NCBI GenBank assembly: GCA_022709105.1
Contig: JAKIXL010000005.1
Span: forward strand, 1,473 to 26,111
Source: Thermoplasmatota archaeon
GTDB taxonomy: Archaea; Thermoplasmatota; Thermoplasmata; Methanomassiliicoccales; Methanomassiliicoccaceae
DNA: 24,639 nt
Direction of reading: 5' to 3'
Below are positions 7,352-16,026 of this stretch, piece after piece (within the stretch, counting starts at the first letter, position 1; each line of letters opens with the position of its first letter). A model generated the notes under the pieces. The model was given only the letters and a program-made list of their open reading frames with translations. It searched no databases and was not told where the DNA came from. Both the position numbers and the translations under genes were made by a program.

Positions 7352-10300
7352 ATGCACAAGGTATCAAGGCGATACAAGAAGGATGAGGTCATGGCCCTAC
7401 TGGACCCCCTCATCGCCAAGTGGTTCAGCGGGAAGTTCAAGGATTTCACCGAGCCCCAATCCTACGCCGTCCCCCTGATCCACGAGCGCCAGAGCGTGCT
7501 GGTGTCATCGCCCACCGGCTCAGGGAAGACCCTGACGGCGTTCACCTCGATCATCAACGAGCTGTTCAAGTACTCCAAGGAGGGGAGGCTGGAGGACCGC
7601 GTGTACGCGGTGTACATATCGCCCCTCAAGGCCCTGGCCAACGACATCAACCGCAATCTCGAGGAGCCGCTGCGCGAGATGAGGGAGGTCGCCGACCGCG
7701 AGGGGGAGGCGTTCCCTGAGATCCGCGTGGGAGTGCGCACCGGCGACACCTCGCAGACCGAAAGGCAGAGGATGCTGAGAAAGCCGCCGCACATCCTGAT
7801 CACCACGCCCGAGTCCCTCGCGCTGGTTCTGGCGGCCCCCAAGTTCCGGGAGAAGCTGTCCCAGGTTGAGTATGTCATCCTGGACGAGATCCACGAGGTG
7901 TGCGACTCCAAGCGCGGAGTGCTGTTGTCCCTCACGCTGGAGCGGCTGCAGGAGATGTGCTCCAGACAGTTCGTGCGCGTCGGCCTGTCCGCCACCCTGG
8001 CGCCGATCCAGGACGTGGCGGAGTATCTGGTCGGATACGAGGGCGGGAAGGCCAGGGACGTCAACGTGGTGGAGATCATGCGGCAGCGGGACCTGGACAT
8101 AAGGGTGGAGTGCCCCACCGAAGACATGACCGTTCTCCCCTACGAGATCGTGAACTCCAAGATGTACGACCAGCTCTTCGAGATGATCCAGGAGCACCGC
8201 ACCACCATCGTGTTCACCAACACCCGGTCGGGCACGGAGCACGTGGTGTACAAGCTGAAGGAGCGGGGCCTGGAGGGCATCGAGGCCCACCACGGATCGC
8301 TGGCCAAGGACATCCGGCTGGACGTGGAGGAGCGGCTGAAGAAGGGCGAGCTGAAGTGCGTGGTGTCGTCCACCTCTCTGGAGCTCGGCATCGACATCGG
8401 CTTCGTAGACCTGGTGGTGCAGATCGGCTCCCCCAAGTCGGTGGCCAAGGGCCTGCAGCGAATAGGGCGCAGCGGGCACGGCCACGGGCTGACGTCCAAG
8501 GGCCGCATGCTGGTGTTCGAGAAGGACGACCTGGTGGAGTGCGCGGTGCTGTGCCGGGCGGCGCACAAGAAGCACATCGACCGGGTGTCCATATCCGAGG
8601 ACTGCCTGGATGTGCTGTCGCAGAGCCTGGTGGGCATGTCCCTGGAGCAGCGTTGGGACGTCCAGCACGCCCTGGAGGTCGTCCGCCGCTCCTACTGCTT
8701 CCGCAACCTCAAGCAGGAGAAGTTCATAGAGGTGCTGAGGTACCTGGGCTCCAAGGACGCCTTCGAGGGCGTCTATCCCAAGCTGTGGTACGACGAGGAG
8801 GAGGGGCGCTTCGGCCGCCGGGCCGGCTCGCGGATGATCTATTTCCTCAACCTCGGGACGATACCGGAGGAGGCGAACTACAAGGTGTTCACCGAGAAGG
8901 GGGGGCTCATCGGCGACCTCACCGAGAAGTTCGTGGAGCGACTGTCGCCCCGGGACGTGTTCGTCCTCGGCGGGAAGTCGTACGAGTACGTGAGGACGAA
9001 GGGGATGAAGGCCTTCGTCCGGGAGGCCGCCGGCCGCAAGCCGACGGTGCCCACGTGGAGCGGCGAGATGCTTCCCCGCTCCTTCGACCTGTCGATGAAC
9101 ATCGCCACCTTCCGCCGGGAGCTGATGGAGAGGCTCGACCAGAGGGACGACGACATCATCGCCTGGCTGTGCTCGTTCGGCATCGACCGCGGATCGGCCC
9201 GCTCCATCCTCTCGTACTTCCGGGAGCAGAAGGCGGCCTGCGACTTCATACCCAACGACCTCGAGCTGGCCATCGAGGGATACATCGACATGAGCGGGAA
9301 CCACAACGTCATCTTCCACTTCCCGTTCGGGCGTCGGGTGAACGACGCCCTCTCGCGGGCGTACGCGTTCATGATGACCCAGCAGCTCGGCAGCAACGTC
9401 TCGGTGTCGGTGACCGACGACACCTTCATGGTATCGTCCCCGAAGCGCATCGAGATCAAGGGGCTGGAACGCATCCTGGGCTCGGCCCAGCTCGAGGATG
9501 TGCTGATGCGGGCGGTCAAGGACTCGGAGCTGTTCAAGCAGCGGTTCCGCCACACCGCCTCCCGCAGCTTCATGATCCTCCGCAACTACAAGGGCCGTGA
9601 GGTGTCGGTCGGCCGGCAGCAGGTCCGCTCCACATACCTGCTCGAGGCGCTGGAGAACATGGAGGGGGTGCCGGTCATCGACGAGACGTACCGCGAGATC
9701 ATGGAGGACGTCATGGACATCAAGAACGCCCAGGCGGTCCTGAGGTCCATCGAGAGCGGCGATGTGAAGGTCCGGGCCATCGAGTACACCTCGACGCCCT
9801 CGCCGTTCGCGCACAACGCCATCCTTGCAGGCATATCGGACATGGTGCTGATGGAGGACCGCGGGGCGCTGCTGCGCGAGCTCCACCGCCGCGTCCTCTC
9901 CAAGGTCATGGGGTCCGACCTCTCGGAGTTCGAGTTCACCGAGGAGCAGGTGCTTCCGTACTTCAGGAAGCGCATCGGCTTCGTCAATTCCAAGGACGAT
10001 CTCCTGGCCCTCATCCGCCGGGCCGGGCCGATAAGGGTGCTGAAGGAGAAGGGGAGGAGCGTGTACCCTTACACCATTTCCTCCCGCGAGGCGGTGGACG
10101 TGTGGTCGTCGGAACTCATCCAAGATGGCGCCATATCGTCTGTGTACATCGACGACGCGTACTTCGTCGCGTCCGAGGACCTCCCGGCATACTGCTCGGT
10201 ATTGTCCCGAGAACGTTCCCTGGGCGAGCTGGAGCAGCGGGTGCTCGGCGAGATCGCCGAGGCAAGAACGCCCCAGGAGCTAGCGGGGGCCCTGGATGCG

Positions 10301-12733
10301 CCGGGCGACAAGGTCCACCAGGCGCTGAGGAAATTGGAGGCCACCGGTTCGGTGGGCCGGGTGGGCCGACGCGACGGCAAATGGCTGTACCGCGTCCGGG
10401 AGGTGCCGGCCATGCCTAGGCAGGACGCCATGGACGAGGTGCTGGTCAGATATCTGGAATGCTACGCCCCGGCCACTGCGGAGGAGGCCGCCTTCGTCTT
10501 CGGCCTGGACGCCGATGAGGTCCGCCGGACGCTGGACGATCTGGCCCAGGAAGGCCTGGTGACCAGAGGACGCTACCTGATATCGGAGCACGAGCAGTAC
10601 ATGCTCAAGCGTGACTACCTGCGCCTGAAGACCAACGACCTCAACGCCTACGACCACCGGACGGTCGAGGCGTACCGCCGCTCCAAGCTCGACCGGACGT
10701 TCGTCTCGGTGGATGAGCTGTTCGAGAACTTCGGGGACATCGGCATGCCCCTGGACGCCTTCTACAGGGTCGAAGGTTTCAAGCTATCGGATTGGGAGGA
10801 GATGCGCCGGGACGGCAGGCTGCTCCTGGGCCGGTTCGTCAGGGGCCGTGTCCGATATGTCCGGGCCAAGGACGCCCCGGCCTACGTGGCGGCGTACCGC
10901 AACGGCCCCCTGCGCCCGCTGGACCATGCCGTCCTGGACGTGGTCCGGTCCAGCGGCGACGGCATGTCCATGAGACAGGTCGTTGCTGCCATGCCGGGCC
11001 GCACCAGGGACGAGGTCAAGGAGAGCATCGACCGCCTGGACCGCAGCATGATGGTGGTCCGACGCTTCGAGGAGCGCGAGGAGTGGTCATCGGAGAACTA
11101 CTACCTAGCATATGACGCGCCCGAACATCAGGGGGATGCAAGGAGGGAGATAGTGGAGCGCCTGGTCCGTGCCTATGGACCGGTATCCATCTACAACATC
11201 ACCAGCGCCACCCAGTTCCCCATCGCCCAGGTCGCCGGGATGTTGGAGGACATGGACGTGGAGACGATCACGGTGGGCGAGTCAAGGGAGGAGATGTACA
11301 TCTTCCGGGACGAGCTGGAAGCGCTGAACGGCGCGCCGCGGACCGAGCAGGGCTTGCGCATCGTTTCCCTTCACGACCCTGGCGTGCAGTCGATGTGGGC
11401 GGCCATCGCGGCCCGCTACGGCGACAGGTGGATATTCCCCATAGTGGCCGGCGGCCGCCTGGTGGGCGGAGCGGAGAAGTGGAACATGAGCGGATGCATC
11501 GAGGTCCGCGAGCTGGACCTTGAGGACCCTGCACTGCTCCCGCAGGCGCTGGATGCGCTGGACCGGTTCATGGACCACTATGCGATGATGGGCTATGACA
11601 TCGTGCGGCTTCGCGAGGTGCTTGGCTCGACGCCGGGGGACCTTCCGGAGGAGCAGGCCGCAGTGCTCGAGGCCAAAGGGTACACGCGCATGGGCGACAT
11701 GCTCGTCAAGGGCAACATGGTGCTGGACCACCATCCCTGGGAGGACGTGATGTCGTACGTGCTGTGGAAGCAGCGCATCGATCCGAAGAGGCGGTTCCCC
11801 AACGTCGTGGAGGCGGTCAAGACCACCGGGGGGCTGCGTTCCGACGCGGCCGCGGCCCTGAGGTGCAAGAACCGCATCCCCCTGAAGAAGATGTACGAGA
11901 TGGGATTCCTGATCAAGGCCCAGCCGATACCGGACTATGTGACCTATTGCAGCCTGGAGCATGCCTCGCTGTGTCGGCGGGCCAAGGACCGTCACGTCAC
12001 CGAGGACATGCGGTCGGTGCTGAGGGCGATCGAGGACGGCCGCCCCGTGTCCCGCAACCAGCTGCTTGACCGTTCGGTCCTGGGGCGGAAGGCGACGCAG
12101 GAGGCGCTCAAGGACCTGATGGAGGCGACGATCGTGTACACGGACCAGAACAAGCGCCTTCGCCTGGTGCCGGAGATCGAGATGTCCCCCCGCGAAGCCA
12201 GGCTTGAGATCGTCCGCCACTGCTTCCGCAATTTCGGAACGTTCACCGCGGAGAACCTCTCCCGGTACATGCGCGGGGAGATGCCGATGAAGGAGCTCAG
12301 GAGCACGCTGGCCGAACTGGAGCGGGAAGGGTTCCTGGCCAAGGGCTTCCTGGTGGACGGGGACGAGAGCGTGCACTGGGTGCTCCGGGAGGACCTCGAG
12401 CGCATCGGGAAGGTCCGCTCGTCGGAACAGTTCGTCCTGGGTACGGAGGACGCGTTGCACAACTATCTGGCGGAATGGATCCGGCAACGCCTGGGCGGAA
12501 GCTACTTCTCGCTGATCATGGACGGCCCCCGAACGATAGGCTCCTTCCGAGGGCGGGTCAAGGCATCGGACATCGTGCTGCACGACCTCATCGGCGGGCC
12601 GGAGGCCCGCGCGATCGTCAACAGGCACGTGCGCGCACTCGGCCTGACCATTAGGGTGGATGACGACGCCGACACGATCCCGGACTGGGAGATACAGGAC
12701 TTCTACGAGAAGACCCACCCCGGGGAGGTCTGA
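7352..12733 (+). CDS. lhr: Giant Lhr-family superfamily 2 helicase with AlkZ-like C-terminal half
   Basis: A 1793-residue ATP-dependent helicase. The N-terminal Lhr core has Walker A SSPTGSGKT (about 53-60), motif Ia SPLKALANDI, DEIH at 178-181, SAT at 213-215, and motif VI QRIGRSGH at 369-376. A winged helix and the Lhr domain 4 extend to about residue 870. Archaeal Lhr proteins usually end near there (850-950 residues); this one continues for some 900 more. The extension holds repeated winged-helix units (about 1029-1090, 1195-1250, 1262-1325) and a segment at 1336-1420 (SLHDPGVQS ... FPIVAGGRLVG). That segment resembles the YcaQ/AlkZ (HTH_42) glycosylase fold seen in long bacterial Lhr. 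A second winged-helix plus beta stretch covers 1550-1793. Likely role: DNA repair or replication-fork processing. An alternative start is Met14 (7391). Confidence 0.85.
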   Translation: MHKVSRRYKKDEVMALLDPLIAKWFSGKFKDFTEPQSYAVPLIHERQSVLVSSPTGSGKTLTAFTSIINELFKYSKEGRLEDRVYAVYISPLKALANDINRNLEEPLREMREVADREGEAFPEIRVGVRTGDTSQTERQRMLRKPPHILITTPESLALVLAAPKFREKLSQVEYVILDEIHEVCDSKRGVLLSLTLERLQEMCSRQFVRVGLSATLAPIQDVAEYLVGYEGGKARDVNVVEIMRQRDLDIRVECPTEDMTVLPYEIVNSKMYDQLFEMIQEHRTTIVFTNTRSGTEHVVYKLKERGLEGIEAHHGSLAKDIRLDVEERLKKGELKCVVSSTSLELGIDIGFVDLVVQIGSPKSVAKGLQRIGRSGHGHGLTSKGRMLVFEKDDLVECAVLCRAAHKKHIDRVSISEDCLDVLSQSLVGMSLEQRWDVQHALEVVRRSYCFRNLKQEKFIEVLRYLGSKDAFEGVYPKLWYDEEEGRFGRRAGSRMIYFLNLGTIPEEANYKVFTEKGGLIGDLTEKFVERLSPRDVFVLGGKSYEYVRTKGMKAFVREAAGRKPTVPTWSGEMLPRSFDLSMNIATFRRELMERLDQRDDDIIAWLCSFGIDRGSARSILSYFREQKAACDFIPNDLELAIEGYIDMSGNHNVIFHFPFGRRVNDALSRAYAFMMTQQLGSNVSVSVTDDTFMVSSPKRIEIKGLERILGSAQLEDVLMRAVKDSELFKQRFRHTASRSFMILRNYKGREVSVGRQQVRSTYLLEALENMEGVPVIDETYREIMEDVMDIKNAQAVLRSIESGDVKVRAIEYTSTPSPFAHNAILAGISDMVLMEDRGALLRELHRRVLSKVMGSDLSEFEFTEEQVLPYFRKRIGFVNSKDDLLALIRRAGPIRVLKEKGRSVYPYTISSREAVDVWSSELIQDGAISSVYIDDAYFVASEDLPAYCSVLSRERSLGELEQRVLGEIAEARTPQELAGALDAPGDKVHQALRKLEATGSVGRVGRRDGKWLYRVREVPAMPRQDAMDEVLVRYLECYAPATAEEAAFVFGLDADEVRRTLDDLAQEGLVTRGRYLISEHEQYMLKRDYLRLKTNDLNAYDHRTVEAYRRSKLDRTFVSVDELFENFGDIGMPLDAFYRVEGFKLSDWEEMRRDGRLLLGRFVRGRVRYVRAKDAPAYVAAYRNGPLRPLDHAVLDVVRSSGDGMSMRQVVAAMPGRTRDEVKESIDRLDRSMMVVRRFEEREEWSSENYYLAYDAPEHQGDARREIVERLVRAYGPVSIYNITSATQFPIAQVAGMLEDMDVETITVGESREEMYIFRDELEALNGAPRTEQGLRIVSLHDPGVQSMWAAIAARYGDRWIFPIVAGGRLVGGAEKWNMSGCIEVRELDLEDPALLPQALDALDRFMDHYAMMGYDIVRLREVLGSTPGDLPEEQAAVLEAKGYTRMGDMLVKGNMVLDHHPWEDVMSYVLWKQRIDPKRRFPNVVEAVKTTGGLRSDAAAALRCKNRIPLKKMYEMGFLIKAQPIPDYVTYCSLEHASLCRRAKDRHVTEDMRSVLRAIEDGRPVSRNQLLDRSVLGRKATQEALKDLMEATIVYTDQNKRLRLVPEIEMSPREARLEIVRHCFRNFGTFTAENLSRYMRGEMPMKELRSTLAELEREGFLAKGFLVDGDESVHWVLREDLERIGKVRSSEQFVLGTEDALHNYLAEWIRQRLGGSYFSLIMDGPRTIGSFRGRVKASDIVLHDLIGGPEARAIVNRHVRALGLTIRVDDDADTIPDWEIQDFYEKTHPGEV

Positions 12734-12778
12734 TGATCGGAGAAGTTTCGGCAAGCTTATTTTCGGTGAACTGCCCCG
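12734..12778. other. Short spacer between helicase and TnpB remnant
   Basis: Forty-five bases between the helicase stop and the TnpB stop. In lone TnpB elements the guide (omega) RNA scaffold and the right end lie just beyond the tnpB stop, so if any of it survives it should overlap this stretch and the end of the gene. I see no clear terminal repeat or hairpin that would fix the element's boundary. Confidence 0.25.
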
Positions 12779-13963
12779 TTAGGACAGGACCTCTCGCTTC
12801 ATCCATTGGACGTGCACCTCTTTGCCAAGGGGCATAGCGGTCCGGCGTCCACAAGCGGGTTCAAGGTAGTTCCTGCCCCGCCCTCTTCGATCCTCGTTGA
12901 AGGATATCGATCGAAGTTTATGATCACGTGACCTTGACAGCCCGCACCGCGGGCAGTCGTGCCATCTGTCGTTTAGCGTTTTAAGAACGCACTCACCGCA
13001 GCGCGAACATTCCTGTCTCGTTCCTCTGGCGTCCACTTGAACGAACAGCTTACCAGCCCTTTCAGCCTTGCAAGCCAGTTCATGGTCGAACGAGTTCCAT
13101 GCGGCATCACCAATGCCTCGTGCCTGGTGACCGTTCTCTATCATATCCCTGATGTCAAGCTTCTCGGTGACGATGAGGTCGCAGCTGTCGACGTAACGGT
13201 GAGATAGCTTATGCTGGAAGTTATCTCTCCGATCGCATACTCGTTCGTGCGTTCTGGCGACGGCAATCCGTTGCCAGTTCCAGTTCTGGGAACCTTTCTG
13301 TTTTCTGGAGAGGCGGCGCTGTTCTTTACGCAACTTCTTGAGCGCCTTCTTAAGATTTCACCGGTTCTCAACCTAGATGCCGTCGCTGTCGACCGGGCAA
13401 TGCTCGAGGCCAACGTCGATGCCCATGGTTTTTTCAATAACCATCGACTCTCTCAGGCCTCGACCATCGTCGATAAACAGAAAAGCGAACCACTTGCCTG
13501 AGGGCATTTGCTCGATAATGACGCCCTTGACGTCTCCCCCGGCGGCTGTACGCATCCGCATAGGGATGCCGCCTATCTTCGAAAGAGGAAGTGAGCAGAA
13601 CCTGTCGTTCTTCGGTTCGAGCCATTTGTCCGTCCGATCGCATGTGAGGGTCTTGAAGCGGGTCTCGCTATTGAAGCGCAGCTTGCCGATCTTGCGGCCG
13701 CGTTCCTTCAGCTCTCGAAGCGCCGTCAGGTTCGAGAATGGACGATGCAGCTCGTACTGGAGCACCTTCGAGTGCACTCCTCGGAGATCGTCGCCCGCAC
13801 TCTTCCACACCGGCGGCAGAGCCTGCAGCTTGAACCGGTCGTGCTCGCCTTCGTTGGACAATTCAAGGAAGCGGTTGTAGACGCGCCTGCACACCTCCTT
13901 GGTCCGAAGAAGCTTCAGCTCTTCCTCCTTGTTCGGATAGAGGCGGAACCTGCAGGCGAGCAT
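12779..13963 (-). pseudogene. tnpB: IS200/IS605-family TnpB (OrfB) pseudogene, two in-frame stops
   Basis: A 395-codon reading frame for the RNA-guided nuclease of an IS605/IS1341-type element; no TnpA is nearby. The N-terminus reads MLACRFRLYPNKEEELKLL. The RuvC-I motif GIDVGLEH is followed by a TAG at codon 197 (13373-13375) and a TGA at codon 202 (13358-13360). The same frame then resumes with NLKKALKKLRKEQRRLSRKQ, RuvC-II TEKLDI, the zinc ribbon CSRCGE ... CPRCG and a RuvC-III-like RDH. So two nonsense changes, not a frameshift, break it; the original text around the stops was probably VENPR. The residues after RDH look degenerate. An upstream extension of the frame to 14074 is probably not coding. 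Inactive remnant inserted between the helicase and HTH genes. Confidence 0.85.
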
Positions 13964-14076
13964 CGAGGATCTGGAGAGATCCCATTTTAAAACGCCTTGA
14001 GAGGGGTAGGTGGCCGAAAGCGCGTCCGTGCTTCTTTCGTCAACCGTTCGCGCTGGACGCCCTCTCGCTCGCACCT

Positions 14077-14084
14077 ATTAAATA
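14077..14084 (+). promoter_or_regulatory. TATA box of the HTH regulator, leaderless spacing
   Basis: ATTAAATA centred about 27 bases before the ATG at 14107, so the transcript probably starts at the start codon. No Shine-Dalgarno sequence is visible. Confidence 0.5.
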
Positions 14085-14106
14085 TCGTTTAACCGTTTTC
14101 CAGTCG

Positions 14107-14445
14107 ATGAAGATCCCCTGTGAGCTCATCGTGTGGTATGTGCTCCCGTCGATCACCCAGGCCGAGGTCGCCCGCCGCTTCGGGGTCACCGACGCGGCGA
14201 TATCCCAGTACCTGAAGTCCAAGCGGGGCACCAACAAGGAGCTGGAGAACAGCGGCCGGTATGAGGAGTTCAAGGCCGAGGTGGGAAGGGCCGCGCAGCG
14301 CATAATTGACGGCTCGGACATCGTCACCGAGACCTGCCGGGTGTGCGATATGGTAAAGCGCAGTGGCATGTTGGTCAAGGTCTACGAGACACACACCGGG
14401 GTCAAGGCGCCGGCGTGCGTGTGCCCGGACTGCACGCACTTCTAG
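14107..14445 (+). CDS. Predicted HTH transcriptional regulator with C-terminal CxxC motifs (COG2522-like)
   Basis: A 112-residue small DNA-binding protein. It opens with KIPCELIVWYVLPSI, then carries a helix-turn-helix (TQAEVARRFGVTDAAISQYL, then KSKRG) and ends with paired cysteines (CRVCDM ... CVCPDC) that may bind zinc or sense redox or metal. This matches archaeal COG2522-type regulators. In relatives as I know them, about 15-17 residues forming the first helix lie between the LPSI strand and TQAEVA; here they are missing with no frame change. Target genes are unknown. The last 44 bases overlap the convergent Ogg gene. The frame and start are clear because the TATA box sits at leaderless distance. 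Confidence 0.78.
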   Translation: MKIPCELIVWYVLPSITQAEVARRFGVTDAAISQYLKSKRGTNKELENSGRYEEFKAEVGRAAQRIIDGSDIVTETCRVCDMVKRSGMLVKVYETHTGVKAPACVCPDCTHF

Positions 14446-15244
14446 GGACCTTCCTCGCCCGGTCCTCGGAAATGTAGAGGTACTCCTGAGCGTAGCCTGC
14501 GTACCGTCCGAAGTGCCGGCGGGCATGCTCGCTCACCTTCCTGTAACTACCTTCGACGCCGTAGCGTTCCCGCATGGCCCTGGCGATGCGCACGTCCACC
14601 GGGCATGCCTGCAGGTGGTCCAGGGAGAACAGGGCGATGCAGTCGGCGACCTTGTCCCCGATGCCGCGCACCGTCTTCAGGTACCTTACGGCGCTCTCGT
14701 AATCTAGCGCCCTAAGCCTCTCCAGGTCGAACTCCCCGTCCCGGACCGACCGAGCGTAGCATCGAAGCCAGTCGGCGCGGTATCCCAGGCGGCAGGAGGC
14801 GATGTCCCCGCCCTCCGCCAGCTCCTCAGGGGTGGGGAAGGCGTGACGCCCGTTCCTCAGCCGCGCCCCGTGGGTGCGGCAGACCGACTCGATCATCATC
14901 TTGATCCTGGGGACATTGGCGTACGATGCCAGGAGGTATGACGCGGAGCACTCCCAGACATCCTGGCGGATAAGGCGCATCCCGCGGAAGCGGTCGATGA
15001 CCGAGGCTATGCACTCGTCCCGGGAGACCTCATCGTATATCGTCTCCAGGTCATCGTCCAGGCGAAAGTACTGTCGGAGGAAGCCCTCATCCGCGTCCCC
15101 CCTGGTGATGAGCTCGTCGCCTTCTTGGCGCAGGCGGATGGAGCGGTCGCCGACCACACCCTCCCACCAACCCGACCTCAAGGTCCATCGGAACACCTGG
15201 CCGCTGTCCAGGGTGTATCCCAGGTGGAACAGCGGGACCTTCAT
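14402..15244 (-). CDS. ogg: 8-oxoguanine DNA glycosylase/AP lyase (OGG1 type)
   Basis: A 280-residue base-excision-repair enzyme that removes oxidised guanine and can nick the abasic site. The helix-hairpin-helix motif TVRGIGDKVADCIALF and the following PVDVRI are diagnostic. The catalytic lysine is K198 and the aspartate D217, with the same 19-residue spacing as K249/D268 of human OGG1. The N-terminal beta domain (SGQVFRW ... GWWEGVV) is the OGG1-type domain. The C-terminus runs GYAQEYLYI and then a tail that overlaps the HTH gene on the other strand. Its ATG overlaps the methyltransferase stop as ATGA. It lies in a minus-strand operon with the methyltransferase and adenosine-specific kinase, divergent from endonuclease IV. 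Confidence 0.9.
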   Translation of the reverse strand: MKVPLFHLGYTLDSGQVFRWTLRSGWWEGVVGDRSIRLRQEGDELITRGDADEGFLRQYFRLDDDLETIYDEVSRDECIASVIDRFRGMRLIRQDVWECSASYLLASYANVPRIKMMIESVCRTHGARLRNGRHAFPTPEELAEGGDIASCRLGYRADWLRCYARSVRDGEFDLERLRALDYESAVRYLKTVRGIGDKVADCIALFSLDHLQACPVDVRIARAMRERYGVEGSYRKVSEHARRHFGRYAGYAQEYLYISEDRARKVPRSACSPGTRTPAP

Positions 15245-16026
15245 TGCTTCTTCCGGGCCACGAACACCATCAGCTCGCTGTTGGCCTTGAACGGCCCGCC
15301 GTGATAATCGCCGTACATCTCGATGGTCTCGAAACCACAGCGGTCAAGCAGCTCCAGAGCCTCGCGGTGGAAAAGGTACCGCAGGGTGAAAACCGAGGTC
15401 ACCCGGCGCAAGGGCTTGTCCTGCCTTGAGATGTCGTAGAAGTACGTGACCGTGGTCCTCTGGTTTGGCTGATCGAAGGTCTGGGCCTCGAACCAGGAGA
15501 TCACCTCGCCCTGCGGGGTGAGCTTCGTCCCGCGGTGCCGCAGGAGCTGCTCCGGCCGGTCCAAACGGGGCGAGAACACCACGAAGGAGAAGAGGCCGTC
15601 ATCGTCCAAATGGTCCCTTATCCGCCTCAGGGCCGCCTCCTGGTCCTTGGTGTCCAGCAGGTGGAGGAACGAGGCATAGGGGACGAACACTAGCTTGAAC
15701 TTGCGGCCTAGGTCCATCTCCCTGATGTCCGCTTGCACTATGGCCACCCTTGCCTCCTCTTGGGGGCTGAGGAACGATACCTTGGTGGCGCATACGTCCA
15801 GCATCGCCGGGCTGCGGTCGACGCCGGTCACCTCGTAGCCGGCCTCGGCGAAGGGGATGAGCACCCGCCCGGTCCCGCTCATGCAGTCCAGGACCGGACC
15901 TCCGGTCCTTTCGGCGAGGTCAAGGAAGAACCGGATGTCGTCCTTGTATTCCTCATGCCAGATGTCGTAATACCTGGCCGAGCCTTCGTACAGGTCCAGA
16001 TTCTCCGTCTCAGCGCTTATATCCAA
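15241..16026 (-). CDS. Class I SAM-dependent methyltransferase
   Basis: About 261 residues with a Rossmann methyltransferase fold; substrate unknown. Near the N-terminus SARYYDIWHEEYKDD is followed by motif I VLDCMSGTGR at residues 45-54 (MSGTGR in place of the usual GCGTGR). Then come the acidic end of strand 2 (VTGVDRSPAML), motif II VQADIREMDL and a C-terminal antiparallel region. No ATG fits cleanly. The ATG at 16065 would add RTPRRGRSSS, which looks like an out-of-frame shadow of the overlapping kinase gene, so the TTG at 16026 is preferred; this start is uncertain. It overlaps the upstream kinase gene by 17 bases and the downstream ogg by four. Confidence 0.75.
   Translation of the reverse strand: MDISAETENLDLYEGSARYYDIWHEEYKDDIRFFLDLAERTGGPVLDCMSGTGRVLIPFAEAGYEVTGVDRSPAMLDVCATKVSFLSPQEEARVAIVQADIREMDLGRKFKLVFVPYASFLHLLDTKDQEAALRRIRDHLDDDGLFSFVVFSPRLDRPEQLLRHRGTKLTPQGEVISWFEAQTFDQPNQRTTVTYFYDISRQDKPLRRVTSVFTLRYLFHREALELLDRCGFETIEMYGDYHGGPFKANSELMVFVARKKQ

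Noticed and set aside
7520-10123. 867-codon open frame on the minus strand
   Set aside because: It lies wholly inside the Lhr helicase gene, has His/Leu/Val/Arg-biased low-complexity text and no recognisable motif. A GC-rich antisense shadow.
11282-12754. 490-codon open frame on the minus strand
   Set aside because: Antisense to the C-terminal half of the helicase, which has convincing winged-helix text. No motif of its own.
13373-13375. TAG in tnpB read as pyrrolysine
   Set aside because: A TGA follows five codons later in the same frame, and several ordinary genes in the window end with TAG, so decoding TAG would not rescue the protein.
13141-13437. 98-codon minus-strand frame spanning the TnpB stops, as evidence for a frameshift
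   Set aside because: Its protein is Ser/Thr/Arg-rich noise. TnpB text continues in the original frame through both stop codons, so the damage is nonsense, not frameshift.
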